This document shows positions 37,813-50,312 of a stretch of 64,000 nt of DNA, one piece after another. A model generated the notes under the pieces. The model worked only from the letters and a program-made list of their open reading frames with translations. It was not told the origin of the DNA and did not search any database. This DNA is from Saccharina japonica (Eukaryota; Sar; Phaeophyceae; Laminariales; Laminariaceae). How positions within the stretch are numbered: position 1 is the stretch's first letter; the number at the start of each line of letters is the position of its first letter. The DNA lies in contig MEHQ01003811.1 of assembly GCA_008828725.1 (NCBI GenBank), positions 1-64,000 on the forward strand, read 5' to 3'. A program made the position numbers and the translations under genes.

Positions 37813-38720
37813 ACCCAGACTGTGAAACGACGAATTCGAGGATCGTTGCTGTCCCGTCCGACAGGCGTTTGTTTGTGTGTAGTAATAATAATAATGTGTT
37901 TCTCGGGCCAGATATTGAGGTTTACCGGTCGGAATCGTTGATGGTGAACGTATCCGTATCTTTAACCGTCAGTTGTCCTACAGTAGGCTAGTATTATAAT
38001 GTGTGGCAGTCATTGCAACGCTGCCCAGATCTTTCATTGCCCGGGCAACAACAGCAGAAGAAGAGAAATCGGTGATGCCTACTACGTGGTCACCCTTCTT
38101 CTTGACGTGGTCCACACCGGGGAAGGGACTAGCTCGAGGATCGATACCGTGTAGTCCTGTCTGTGCTCCACGAGCCAGATATTGGGGTTTACCGGTCGGA
38201 ATCTTTGATCGTGCATTTATCGGTATCTTGAAGCGTCAATGATTACCTGCCCTTATATTTGTGGGCAGCCATTGTAACGCTGCCCAGATCTTCAACACAG
38301 ATATTAGCCTGGCAGCAGCAGGATAATATATTAACACGATGATGCCGTAGTGCGCACTCTTCATGTACTGGGCCAAACCGGGAACGGGATGAGTTCGATG
38401 GTCGTTGTTGTGCCTGGCAAAGGCGTTGGTGTTTAGCCTTCCTTGTGATCCACGAGAAATGTATTGAGATTTACCGGTCGGAATCTTTGACCGTATATTC
38501 ATCGGTATCTATCTTTCATAATTACTCATTACCTGGTAAGGATGACTTCGTATACAGTCATTGTAACACTTCCAAGACCTTGACCACAGATGGGGCCCTG
38601 ACAACAGCAAATAAACACTGCTGATTATACTAAATTCGTTATTCGCCTTTTGTACTTGTCGTTACCGAGAAAGATGAGCTCGAGGATCTTTATTTTTGTA
38701 CCCTCCAAGCGTTGGTGTAT

Positions 38721-41546
38721 GTTGTTGTTGTTGTTGTCTTCACATTAAAAACCGTGCCGGTCTCTCTATCCAGTACCTCCATCTGTCCGTACTAATCCAA
38801 CACTTGACACGGTCGATTCCCGTGGTCACAGGCTAACTTACCCAAAAAAGGTATACTGAAATAAAAGTGGAACCCGAAGGGTCCGCAAAGCGATCAAAGC
38901 CAGTCAAAAACAGATAGTCTGGAGCCCTCCGCTCCCCTCTACACGCTATGTGAAGGTAAACATAAAAATGGAAAAGTCAACATCACCAATCGGGGGTACA
39001 CGCCCCCTGATTCTATCTTGGTGCCCCTATAATGCCGGGGTGTTCCGTGCCGGGTTCACACCGGTCAGGCAAACAAATCGAGTCCTCCACCCCGATTATA
39101 AACGCAGACATGATACGGGGGAAGGGAACTATGGTCCCGTGTGACTGATGTACCCCCGGCCTGCGAGCAGTGTAACTGCAAAAGGTCAAAAACAACGAAG
39201 GGAAAAAGACAAAGACAAAGACAAAGAGACAAGTCAAAAGTACAAGCAAACACTCACACAAACAAGACCGCAGAGACAACACATTGACACGTCATCCCGA
39301 GGGGGTGGTGCAATGGTGCGGCGGTGGGGGGGAGGGGGAAAAATAACAAAACAAACAAACAAACAAACAGTCCAGGACAGTCAATCCGGCACATATCGCG
39401 CCACTCGGTCCGCCATTTCTCGCTTGTTTCCTTCCCTCGCCGATTCGCCCTTCTTCCGCATCCCTCCCGTCCCGTTGGTTCTTGGTGTCTCTTTGTTGTT
39501 GCTGCGCTCTTTTTCTCGCTCGGTCGCTCGTTTCCGGCTAGCCTCCTCTTCTTCCTTGTGCCAGGAGGTTATAAACCTCTCAGCTCCCTGCAGCACTCCC
39601 TTGTACCACTGCCTTCCTCCCTTCACCTTCGCTGCTTCCGCCCAAACTGAATTCGGGATTCCGAAGATACGTCTCTGGTCGTCCGTAGAGCCGTGCGTAG
39701 CTCCGAACGCTTTGAAGTCGTCCTTCAGGCACGTCTGCCAGTTCCGCTCCGGGCACCCCGCGCCCGGGTCCTTCCCCCCCACCAGCTCCCCGAACATCAG
39801 TCGTTTCGGGAGTCGCCCGTCTGGCTGCCTTGCCACGGCCCCCGCGAACAGTAGGCGCCGTTGCCGGACAGTGGCTTCCACGCTCTGGCACCCGACCCTC
39901 TTCAGGGCCTGGGCGTAGGACAGCTGCCGGTAGGTGCCTTGCTTGCGCTGGTACCCAATAACTCGCAGCAGCAGCCGGTGGTGTATCGTCCGCAGCAGTC
40001 GGTAGTGGTCGCGACGTGGGGCCCATGTCATGCAACCGTACAGCAGTGCCTCCATCGCCTCCGCTTGAAGCAGGCGGGCCTTGAGTCGAAACGGTGCTCC
40101 CGGCCTATCGAAGAGATCCGGGCCATACCTCCTGACGCACGCCGACGCTGCTCTGCTCCTGAAGTTGATCTCCCGGGTGAGGTCGCCATGTTCGTTGACG
40201 AGGCCGCCCAGGTACCGGAACTCGTGGGTTTGGGTGTATTTCTGCCCCGCTGCTTCGATTATCAGCGGCGGCGGGGGCGGTGTTGGCTGCTTCTCCTTTA
40301 CGCGCATCAGGAGAGTCTCCGTCTTCTTCTCCGACACCGTCAGCCCGAACTCCCCAAACACCTGCACGATAATGGTCATCATCCTCGCCAGTCCGTCGGC
40401 GGACCTCGATACAACGCCGGCGTCATCGGCATACAGCATCCCCCACACCGCCCTCCGTACGCGGTCGAGTGGTGTCTCCGTCCCCGCTCCCGTCTCCTCC
40501 TTCAGGAACACTAGGTTCTGCATGATACCATCGTCCTCGCTGAATCGTACGATAACGACCTCTAGGGCCGCGGCGAAGAAAACGTTGAACAGCAGTGGGG
40601 ACAGCACACACCCTTGTCGCAAGCCTTGCGTGACCAAGAACCAGTCCGACAGTTTTCCATCGTCCATGCGCACCCGGGCCCGCATTCCGTCGTGGAATTG
40701 GCGGATGACGGCGACCATCTCCGCAGGAACCCCGGCCCTGGCCAGCACCTTCCATAGCAGCTCTCGGTCCACCGAGTCATAGGCCTTCTGTAGGTCGACG
40801 AAGCACATGTAGAGCGGTATTCTCCTTCTCCGCCCTAGTTCCTGGAGTCGGCGCACGACGAACAGCATGCATACTGTGGATCGACCAGGTCGGAAGCCGC
40901 ACTGTTCCTCCGGAAGGATGTTGTTGGCTTCACAGAAGGCGCTTAGGCGGTTGGTGATGAGTTTGGCGGGGACTTTGCCTACGTGCGATAGTAGCGAGAT
41001 CCCCCTGAAGTTGTTGCAGTTGGACCGGTCGCCCTTCTTGTACAGCACTTTGATGGTTGCATCCTTCCACTCTTGCGGGATCTCTCCTCCGTTCCACACG
41101 TCGACAAGGATGGCATGAAGGCGCTCCAGGACGACGGGTTCGTCGTCATCGATCTTGAGCAACTCGGCAGGGAGGGAGTCATGGCCGGGTGCCTTCCAGT
41201 TCTGCAGGCCTTTCGTTGCCCGTTCCACCTCCTCGAGGTCTGGCGCCGCTCCCAACCGTCGGGTGGCTCGCGTCGCTGGTCGTTGCGTCACTTTTTCGGC
41301 GATGTCTGGGTTCAGGGTGGGGGACTTGGTGTTGAGGAGGGTGCCGAAGAATCCCGCCCACCGCTGGAGGATGTCTTCCTTGTTCCGGAGCAGCACGCCT
41401 TTCTCGTCCGTGACGAACTGCTGTCCCCCCGCTTGTCTCCCGCTGAGGCCCACTGATCTCTTAAGGTGTTTGTACAGCCCTCTCATGTCGCGGTCCTTGT
41501 AGACCGCTTCGAGCTCCGCCACGTACTTATCGAGGTGGCATAAACG
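38721..41546 (-). mobile_element. 5'-truncated non-LTR retrotransposon (LINE)
   Basis: Inserted inside a 270-bp satellite unit: the unit breaks off at GCGTTGGTGTAT on the left and resumes at TCTCCTATTATTCCACGTGC on the right. On the minus strand the open frame is already running at the 5' edge, so the endonuclease half is missing, as expected from incomplete target-primed reverse transcription. The 3' end carries a (CAA)6 tail (GTTGTTGTTG on the plus strand at 38721-38737) in place of poly-A. The 3' UTR is about 660 bp and includes GACAAAGACAAAGACAAAGA-type repeats on the plus strand at 39206-39225. Confidence 0.9.
39381..41522 (-). CDS. Reverse transcriptase of the truncated LINE (ORF2 fragment)
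   Basis: 713 codons counted from a GTG; there is no ATG because the frame enters from the truncated 5' side. It contains the RVT_1 domain with blocks in order: [13 protein letters not shown] (about 110-122), GFRPGRST (209-216), [13 protein letters not shown] (241-253, first catalytic Asp), [13 protein letters not shown] (300-312) and YADDAGVV (364-371, the catalytic Asp pair). After it come [14 protein letters not shown] and a C-terminal region with [20 protein letters not shown], typical of LINE ORF2 tails. No apurinic endonuclease and no RNase H are present. The frame is intact to its stop, so insertion is recent or the sequence well preserved, but without its 5' part the copy cannot be autonomous. 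Confidence 0.92.
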   Translation of the reverse strand: MAELEAVYKDRDMRGLYKHLKRSVGLSGRQAGGQQFVTDEKGVLLRNKEDILQRWAGFFGTLLNTKSPTLNPDIAEKVTQRPATRATRRLGAAPDLEEVERATKGLQNWKAPGHDSLPAELLKIDDDEPVVLERLHAILVDVWNGGEIPQEWKDATIKVLYKKGDRSNCNNFRGISLLSHVGKVPAKLITNRLSAFCEANNILPEEQCGFRPGRSTVCMLFVVRRLQELGRRRRIPLYMCFVDLQKAYDSVDRELLWKVLARAGVPAEMVAVIRQFHDGMRARVRMDDGKLSDWFLVTQGLRQGCVLSPLLFNVFFAAALEVVIVRFSEDDGIMQNLVFLKEETGAGTETPLDRVRRAVWGMLYADDAGVVSRSADGLARMMTIIVQVFGEFGLTVSEKKTETLLMRVKEKQPTPPPPPLIIEAAGQKYTQTHEFRYLGGLVNEHGDLTREINFRSRAASACVRRYGPDLFDRPGAPFRLKARLLQAEAMEALLYGCMTWAPRRDHYRLLRTIHHRLLLRVIGYQRKQGTYRQLSYAQALKRVGCQSVEATVRQRRLLFAGAVARQPDGRLPKRLMFGELVGGKDPGAGCPERNWQTCLKDDFKAFGATHGSTDDQRRIFGIPNSVWAEAAKVKGGRQWYKGVLQGAERFITSWHKEEEEASRKRATEREKERSNNKETPRTNGTGGMRKKGESAREGNKREMADRVARYVPD

Positions 41547-43876
41547 AGTCTCCTATTATTCCACGTGCCAGACATAGAGATCTACCGGTCCGGTTGAAAT
41601 CTTTGATCGTGAAATTACCCGTTTTTTTATTCGTCGGTTGCTAACGGCCATAATCATGTGGCAGTCATGGTAACAGTGACCGACCTTCAACGCAGGTATT
41701 GCCATAGCAACAACAGTATAATACGATGATGATGGTCCAGACCACCAGTGAAGAGATGGGTTCGAGTATCGTCGTTGCATCCGCCGGGCGTTTGTGTGTA
41801 GCCCTGCGTTCCACGAGTCAGATATTACGGTCGAGATCGTTGATAGCAGGTATATTGGTGTCTTTAATCGTCAGTTGTCAACGACCACAATCGAGTGGCA
41901 GTCATTGTAAAACACTGCGCAGACCTTCATTGCAGGTAAAACCCTGACCACGGAAAAACACGATGATTCTTGAGTAAGTGGCGCCTCTTCTCGTCCTGGC
42001 CCCGACCGTGAAATGACGAGTTAGAGGATCGTTGCTGCCCCCTCCAAACGGCGTTTGTGTGTATGAATAGAATATAATGTGTTTCTCGGGCCAGATATTG
42101 AGGTTTACCGGTCGGAATCGTTGATAGTGAGTGCATCCCGCATCTTTAACCGTCAGTTGTCCGAGGATGTAACAATGTGGCAGTTATGGTAACGCTGCCG
42201 AGATTTTTCTCACACGTGCAAAGCCCAGATAACAGCAGAAATCGATGATGTCTGTTATGTGGTCACCATTTTTCTTGAAGTGGTCCCCGCCGGGGAAGGG
42301 GTGAGCTCAAGGATCGTTCTACTGTAATAATACCTTCTCTAACCGTTTGTGTGTAGCCCTGCATGTGTCTGTATTCCACGAGCCAGATATTGGGGTTTAG
42401 CGGTCGGAACCTTTGATGATCGTGCATTTATCGGTATCTTCAATATTTGTGGGCAGTCATTGTAACGCTGCCCAGATCTTCAACACGGATATGGGCCCTG
42501 GCAACGGCAGAACACGATGATGCCGAAGTGCACACTCTTCATGTGTACTGGGCCAGACCGGGAAAGGGATGAGTTCGATGATCACTATTTTTGTACCCCA
42601 CAGAGGCGTTTGCGTTTAGCCTTCCTTGTGTCCCACGAGCCAGATATTGAGATTTACCGGTCGGAATCTTTAATCGTATATTTATCTGTATCTATCTTTG
42701 ATAGTTAGGCATCGATTACCTGCTGACTTCGTGTCCAGTCATTCATTGTAACACTTCCAAGAGGTGGGGCCCTGACACCAGCAATGTTGATGATGCCGAA
42801 GTCGGCATTCGCCTTGTATTTGTCCAGACCGAGAGAGAGATGAGTTCGAGGATCGTTGTTGTACCCTCCAGGCGTTCGTTGGTGTGTAGTCCTCTATTCC
42901 ACTTGCCAGACAAAGAGATTCACCGGTTGAATTTTTTGATCGTGAAACTATCCGTATCTTTATTCGTCGATTGTTAACGGCCATAATCATGTGGCGGTCA
43001 TGGTAACGCGGCACCCTCAACACAGGTATGGCCATGGCAACAGCAGAGCACGATGATGCCTATAACTGGTCACTCTTCTTGCACAGGTTCAAGCAGGTGA
43101 AGATATGAGTTCGAGGGTCGTTGTTGCACCCTCCAGGCGTTTGTGTGTAACCCCGAGTCCCACGAGCCAGGTATTAAGATTTACCGGTCGAAATCATTGA
43201 TCGTGAATTTGTCGGTATCTTTACTCGTCAGTCATTAACGGCCATAATCATGTGTGTGGAAGCCATTGTAAAACACTGCGCAGACCTTCACGGCAGGTGA
43301 AACCCCAACCACGGAAGAACACGATGATGCCTACGTGGTCTCTTTTTTCGCACTCGCCCCGACCGTGAAAAGTACGAGTTGGACGGTCGTTGCTGTACCC
43401 TCCAGGCTCTTGTGTGTAGCGCTGTGTTCGACGGACCAGATGTTGATATTTACAGGTCGGAATCGTTGATCGTGAATGTATCCGTATCTTTAACCGCCAC
43501 TTGTTATCGGCCATAATCTTGTGACAGTCATTGTAACGCTACCCAGACCTTTCCCACAGACAGGTGTATTTTGGCCCTTAGAACAGCAGAAATCGATTGA
43601 TGTCCAAGTAGGCATTATTTTTTAATCGGGGAAGGGATGACTTCGAGGATCGGTTTGCTTTGCCCTACAGATAATTTTGTGTGTCGTAGCCCTGCGTTCC
43701 ACGAGCTGGGCATCGAGATTTACTGGTCGGAATCTTTGATCGTATATGTATCGGTCTCTATCTTTAGTATAATTACAGTACCAAGTAGTTACTACCAGTA
43801 GTACCTGCTACATACAGATGGCTTTGCAGTCATAGTGACACTGTAAAAAAACCTCGTACAGATAGGGCCCTGACAA

Positions 43877-45590
43877 CAGTATATATATGCTGCTGATGAT
43901 GCCGAAGTCGTGATTTACCTTGTACTTGTTCTCTAAACCGAGAAATAGATGCATTCGAGAATCGTTGTTGTACTCTTCAGGATGCAGGCGTTTGTGTGTA
44001 CCCCTCTGTTCCACGAGCCAGACATAGATATTTACCGGTTAAAATCTTTGATCGTGAAGTTATCCGTATCTTTAGTCGTCGTGATCATGTGGCAGTCATG
44101 GTAACGGTGCTCAGATCTTCAACACAAGCTGCCCATGACAACAGCAGAACACGGTGATGCCTACGTGGCCACTCTTTTTGCACTGGTCTAGACCACCGGT
44201 AAATGTATGAGTTCAAAGATCGTTCTGACACCCTCCAGGGGCTTGAATGTTGCAGCCCTGTGTTCCATGAGAGATCAAGATTTACCGGTCGGAATCGTTG
44301 ATGAGAGTGCATTCGTCGGTCGTATCTTTAGTCGTCAGTTGTTAACGAAAAATCAATCAAGTGGCAGCCATTGTATATCTACCCAGGCCTTCACCACGGT
44401 GAAACCCTGCCCACAGAAGCACGCGATGATGCCTATGTGACCCCTCTTCTCGAATTGGCCCCGATCCTGGAAACGACGATTTGGAATATCGTTGCTGTAC
44501 CCTCCAGGCATTTTAGTGTGTCGTCCTCCTGTGTTTCACGGGCTATGTGTTGAGAATTACCCGTCGGAATCGTTGATCGTGAGTGTACACGTATCGGTAA
44601 CCGTCCGTTGTTATGGGACATATTCATGTGGTGGTTATTGTAACGCTGCTATCAGACTTTCCCCACAGCTTTATAGCCCTGACAACAGCAGAAGTCGACG
44701 ATGCCTACCAACGTGCCGCCCGTCTTGAAGTGGTTCACACCGGGAAAGGAACGAGTTCGAGGATCGTTGTAATACCTTGTAGGCGGTTTGGTGTAGCCCT
44801 GTGTCCCACGAGCCAGATATTGAGATTACCGGTCGGAATCTTTGATCGTATATTCATCGGTATCTATCTTTCATAATTACTCATCATCTGCAACGGCGGA
44901 TTATTCAGTCATTGTAACACTTTCAAGACCTTAACCACAAGTAGGCATCTGACAACAGCAACTACTGATGACGCCGACGTCGCCATTCGCCCTGTACTTG
45001 TCCAGGCCGATATATAGGCGAGTTCGAATCTTGTCGTTGTACCCTCCAGGCGTTGGTGTATAGCTCTTATTATTCCATGTGCGAGACATAGAGTTTTACC
45101 AGTTGAAATCGTTGATCGTGAAATTTTCCGTATCTTTACGAGTCGTTTGTTGAAAACTGCCATAATCATGTGGCAGTCATGGTAACGGTGCCCGGCCATC
45201 AACACAGGTATATGACCATGGCAACAACAGCAGAAAACGATGATGTCTACTCGTAAGTGGCCACTCTGCTTGCGCTGGTCCAGACAGGTGAACTATGAGT
45301 TCGAGGATCGTTGTTGTACCCCCCAGACGTTTGTGTGTAGGCCTGTGTTCCACGAGCCAGGTATTAAGATTTACCGGTCGGAATCGTTGATCGTAAAATT
45401 GTCGGTATGTATCTTTAATCGTCAGTCATTAACGATCATAATCATGTGTGTGCCAGTCATTGTAACACTGCCCAGGCCTTCACCACGGGTAAAACCCTGA
45501 CCACGGAAGAACACGATGATGATGCCAAGGTGGTCTCTTTTCTCGTACTGGCCCCGACCGTGAAAAGGACGAGTTGGAGGGTCGTTGCTG
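43877..45590 (+). repeat. Recent internal duplication of the array, copy 1
   Basis: Virtually identical to 47415-49128 at a constant offset of 3538 bp (13 units of 272 bp). All short frames in the segment recur with the same sequences at that offset. Neighbouring units at the same distance are clearly more diverged, so this is a late segmental copy and not the ordinary repeat similarity. Confidence 0.9.
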
Positions 45591-45667
45591 TGCCCTCCAG
45601 GCCTTTTTGTGTAGCCCTGTATTCCACGGGTTAGATGCTGAGATTCCCCGGTCGGAATTGTTGATCG

Positions 45668-45858
45668 AGTTTTTTTTTTGTCCATCCCATTTATTACCTT
45701 CGCCCTTCCTTTCTCTCTCCTTCCTAGTCGTAACTCAGATCCGGGGTCACAAAGTAGGCTCTTCTCCCTCCTCCCCCACTACGGTTCTTGCCTTGCATTT
45801 TTATCGCGAGAAGGTTTCGGCACTTTCTTCCCTCGTCGACTTGCGCGTCGGATTCCGC
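45668..45858 (-). mobile_element. A-tailed short retroposon in the array
   Basis: Minus-strand copy of the family described at 4205. It interrupts the satellite word GATCGTGAATGTATCCGTAT. In the sister insertion at 49212 an AATG is present on both sides, a possible short target duplication. Confidence 0.8.
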
Positions 45859-47414
45859 CTAATGTATCCGTATCTTCAACCGCCACTTGTTTCCTCCCAA
45901 AATATTGTGGCAGTCATTGTAACGCTGCCCAGACTTTTCCCACAGGGGTATTGTGGCCCTTAGAATAGCAGAAATCGATGATGTTAAAGTAGTAGTCATT
46001 CTTCTTTAACTGCCCCACACAGGGAAAGGGATGAGTTTGAGGGTCGTTGCTACGCTCTACAGATAATTTTGCGTGTAGCCCTGTGTTCCACGAGCCAGAT
46101 ATAGAGATTTACCCGTCGGAATCTTTGATCGTATATCTATCGGTCTCTTTAATAAAAACAGAGAATACTGATTAATATTAATACAGTAGTAGTTATTATC
46201 AGTACTTGTTACATTCGTACAGCTGTCAGTCATTGTAACACTGCCAAGGCCTTCATCAACAGATACGGCCCTAACATCAGCAAATACTACTGATGATGTT
46301 GCCGAAGTCAGTCGTGATTTACCTGGTACTCAACAAGTGTCCAGACCGAGAAACCTATGCGTTCGGGGATCGTTGTTGTACCCTCCACAGGCTCCAGGCG
46401 TTGGTGAATACGTAGCCCTCTATACTCCACGAGCCTGACATCAGAGATTTGCCGGTCGAAATATTTGATCGTGAAAGTACCCGTATCTTTAATCGCATGA
46501 TCATATGGCAGTCATGGTAACGGTGCCCAGACCTTCAACACAGGTATAGCCATGGCGACAGCAGAACACGATGATGCCTAGTAAGGGGTCACACTCTTCT
46601 TGCACTGGTCCAGACCGGAATTTAAATGAGTTGAAGGATCGTTCTTGCACCCTTCAGAGGTTTGAGTGTTCCCCTGTGTTCCATGAAATATTCAGATTTA
46701 CCGGTCGGAATCGTTGATGATGATAGTGAATTGATCGGTGTCTTTAATCGTCAGTTGTTAACAGCCATGCTCATGTGGCAGTCATTGTATACCCGCCTAG
46801 ACCTTCACCATAGGTGAAACCCTGACCACGGAAGAACACGATGGTGCCTAAAAGTGGCCCCTTTTTCCGTACTGTCCCCGACCGTGAAACTGACGTTTTG
46901 GAAGGTTGTTGCTGTTCGTACTCTTCAGGCCTTTTTGTGTGGTCCTCCCATGTTCCACGGGCCAGATTTTGAGCATTACCGGTCGGAATTGTTGATCTTG
47001 AATGCAGTTGAATCTTTAACCGTCAGCTGTTGTTATAGGCCACAATAATGTGGTGGTAATTGTAACGCTACCCACAGACTTTCCCACAGGTATAGGGCCC
47101 TGACAACAGCAGAAGGCGATGATGCCTACCAACGTGGCCGCCCGTCTTGAAGTGCTTTACACCGGGAAAGGAACGAGTTCGAGGATCGTTGCAATACCTT
47201 GTCGGCGGTTTCGTGTAGCCCTGTGTTTCACCAGCCAGATATTGAGATTTACCGGTCGGAATCTTTGATCGAATATTCATCGGTATCTACTGTTGTATCT
47301 TTCATGCTAATTACTCATCATCTGCAACGGCTGGATATCCAGTCATTGTAACACTTTCAAGACCTTAGCTACAGATAGGACGCTGACAACAACAACAACA
47401 ACAACTACTGACAA

Positions 47415-49128
47415 CAGTATATATATGCTGCTGATGATGCCGAAGTCGTGATTTACCTTGTACTTGTTCTCTAAACCGAGAAATAGATGCATTCGAGAAT
47501 CGTTGTTGTACTCTTCAGGATGCAGGCGTTTGTGTGTACCCCTCTGTTCCACGAGCCAGACATAGATATTTACCGGTTAAAATCTTTGATCGTGAAGTTA
47601 TCCGTATCTTTAGTCGTCGTGATCATGTGGCAGTCATGGTAACGGTGCTCAGATCTTCAACACAAGCTGCCCATGACAACAGCAGAACACGGTGATGCCT
47701 ACGTGGCCACTCTTTTTGCACTGGTCTAGACCACCGGTAAATGTATGAGTTCAAAGATCGTTCTGACACCCTCCAGGGGCTTGAATGTTGCAGCCCTGTG
47801 TTCCATGAGAGATCAAGATTTACCGGTCGGAATCGTTGATGAGAGTGCATTCGTCGGTCGTATCTTTAGTCGTCAGTTGTTAACGAAAAATCAATCAAGT
47901 GGCAGCCATTGTATATCTACCCAGGCCTTCACCACGGTGAAACCCTGCCCACAGAAGCACGCGATGATGCCTATGTGACCCCTCTTCTCGAATTGGCCCC
48001 GATCCTGGAAACGACGATTTGGAATATCGTTGCTGTACCCTCCAGGCATTTTAGTGTGTCGTCCTCCTGTGTTTCACGGGCTATGTGTTGAGAATTACCC
48101 GTCGGAATCGTTGATCGTGAGTGTACACGTATCGGTAACCGTCCGTTGTTATGGGACATATTCATGTGGTGGTTATTGTAACGCTGCTATCAGACTTTCC
48201 CCACAGCTTTATAGCCCTGACAACAGCAGAAGTCGACGATGCCTACCAACGTGCCGCCCGTCTTGAAGTGGTTCACACCGGGAAAGGAACGAGTTCGAGG
48301 ATCGTTGTAATACCTTGTAGGCGGTTTGGTGTAGCCCTGTGTCCCACGAGCCAGATATTGAGATTACCGGTCGGAATCTTTGATCGTATATTCATCGGTA
48401 TCTATCTTTCATAATTACTCATCATCTGCAACGGCGGATTATTCAGTCATTGTAACACTTTCAAGACCTTAACCACAAGTAGGCATCTGACAACAGCAAC
48501 TACTGATGACGCCGACGTCGCCATTCGCCCTGTACTTGTCCAGGCCGATATATAGGCGAGTTCGAATCTTGTCGTTGTACCCTCCAGGCGTTGGTGTATA
48601 GCTCTTATTATTCCATGTGCGAGACATAGAGTTTTACCAGTTGAAATCGTTGATCGTGAAATTTTCCGTATCTTTACGAGTCGTTTGTTGAAAACTGCCA
48701 TAATCATGTGGCAGTCATGGTAACGGTGCCCGGCCATCAACACAGGTATATGACCATGGCAACAACAGCAGAAAACGATGATGTCTACTCGTAAGTGGCC
48801 ACTCTGCTTGCGCTGGTCCAGACAGGTGAACTATGAGTTCGAGGATCGTTGTTGTACCCCCCAGACGTTTGTGTGTAGGCCTGTGTTCCACGAGCCAGGT
48901 ATTAAGATTTACCGGTCGGAATCGTTGATCGTAAAATTGTCGGTATGTATCTTTAATCGTCAGTCATTAACGATCATAATCATGTGTGTGCCAGTCATTG
49001 TAACACTGCCCAGGCCTTCACCACGGGTAAAACCCTGACCACGGAAGAACACGATGATGATGCCAAGGTGGTCTCTTTTTTCGTACTGGCCCCGACCGTG
49101 AAAATGACGAGTTGTGGGGTCGTTGCTG
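47415..49128 (+). repeat. Recent internal duplication of the array, copy 2
   Basis: Second copy of 43877-45590. Identity starts at ACAACAGTATATATATGCTG, after an AACAACAACAAC run that is absent from copy 1, and fades after GAACACGATGATGATGCC-AAGG. Confidence 0.9.
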
Positions 49129-49211
49129 TACTCTCTAGGACTTTTTGTGTAGCCCTGTATCCCACGGGTTAGATGCTGAGATTCAACGGTCGGAATTGTT
49201 GATCGTGAATG

Positions 49212-49404
49212 TTTTTTGTTTTTTTTGTCCATCCCATTTATTATCTTCGCCCTTCCTTTCTCTCTCCTTCCTAGTCGTAACTCAGATCCGGGGTCACAAA
49301 GTAGGCTCTTCTCCCTCCTCCCCCACTACGGTGCTTGCCTTACATTTTTATCGCGAGAAGGTTTCAGCACTTTCTTCCCTCGCCGACTTGCGTCGGATTC
49401 CGCC
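49212..49404 (-). mobile_element. A-tailed short retroposon in the array
   Basis: Same family. The T-rich end (TTTTTTGTTTTTTTTGTCC) follows GATCGTGAATG and the other end joins TAATGTATCCGTATC. A duplicate of this insertion is at 51475-51657. Confidence 0.85.
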
Positions 49405-50240
49405 TAATGTATCCGTATCTTCAACCGCCACTTGTTTCCGCCCTATATGGGCACTCATTGTAACGCTGCTCAGACCTTTCCCACAGGTATTTTGTGGCCT
49501 TTAGAACAGCAGAAATGGATGATGTCCAAGTACTCATTCTTCTTTAACTGATCCACACCTGGAAAGGGATGAGGTCGACGATCGTTTGGTTATGGCTTAC
49601 AGATAATGTTGCGTGTAGCCCTGTGTCCCACGAGCCAGATATCGAGATTTACCCGTCGGAATTTTTGATCGTATATCTATCGGTCTCTTCAATAATTACA
49701 GTAGGTATTACCAGTACCTGCTACACTGGCTTACAGTCATTGTAACATTGCCAAGACCTTCATCAACAGGTAGAGCCCTAACAACAGCAAACACTGGTGA
49801 TGCCGAAGTCGTGATTTACTTGTGCTTGTCCAGCACTGAGAAACGGATGCATTCGAGGATCGTTGCTGTACCGTCCAGGCTCCAGGCGGTGGTATACAGC
49901 CCTCTATTCCACGAGCCAGACATCAGAGATTTACCGGTTGAAATGTCTGATCGTGAAATTATCCCCATCTTTGATCGTCATGATCATGTGGCAGTCACGG
50001 TAACGGTGCCCAGACCTTCAACATAGGTATAGCCATGGCGACAGCAGAACACGATGATGCCTAGTACGTGGTCACACTCTTCTTGCACGGGTCCAGACCG
50101 GAATTTAAATGGGTTGAAGGATCGTTCTTGCACCCTTCAGAGGTTTGAGAGTGACCCTCTGTGTTCCATGATATATTAAGATTTACCGGTCGGAATCGTT
50201 GATGATGATAGTGAATTGATGGGTATCTTTAATCGTCAGA

Positions 50241-50312
50241 ACTGAAAAATGTATCCTACACTAACTCCAAATAGTTTGTCCCCCAAAACGTAGGACCAGT
50301 TCTTAAGGGGTT
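50241..50312 (-). mobile_element. TTAACCCC-type element in the array
   Basis: AACTGAAAAATGTATCCTAC through GTAGGACCAGTTCTTAAGGG interrupts ATCGTCAGTTGTTAACAGCC, which is uninterrupted in the related unit at 46745. The same insertion is present at 52494-52566 and 58120-58192, marking those blocks as copies of one ancestor. Confidence 0.75.

Larger units (their letters stand above)
33950..38720 (+). repeat. Left block of the 270-bp higher-order satellite array
   Basis: Degenerate tandem units of about 270 bp. Conserved words in order are TTTACCGGTCGGAATC, TTGATCGTGAATTTATCGGT, ATCTTTAATCGTCAG, ATGTGGCAGTCATTGTAACG, CTGCCCAGACCTTCA, ACAACAGCAGAACACGATGA, GATGAGTTCGAGGATCGTTG and TACCCTCCAGGCGTTTGTGT. 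All six frames carry stops and no frame is kept between units, so I consider it non-coding. In this block unit subtypes appear in a five-unit order. It is interrupted by insertions at 35486-36430, 37469-37812 and the LINE. Confidence 0.9.

Noticed and set aside
39861..40782. 217- and 233-codon plus-strand frames opposite the LINE
   Set aside because: They are antisense shadows of the reverse transcriptase frame, which has all the expected motifs.
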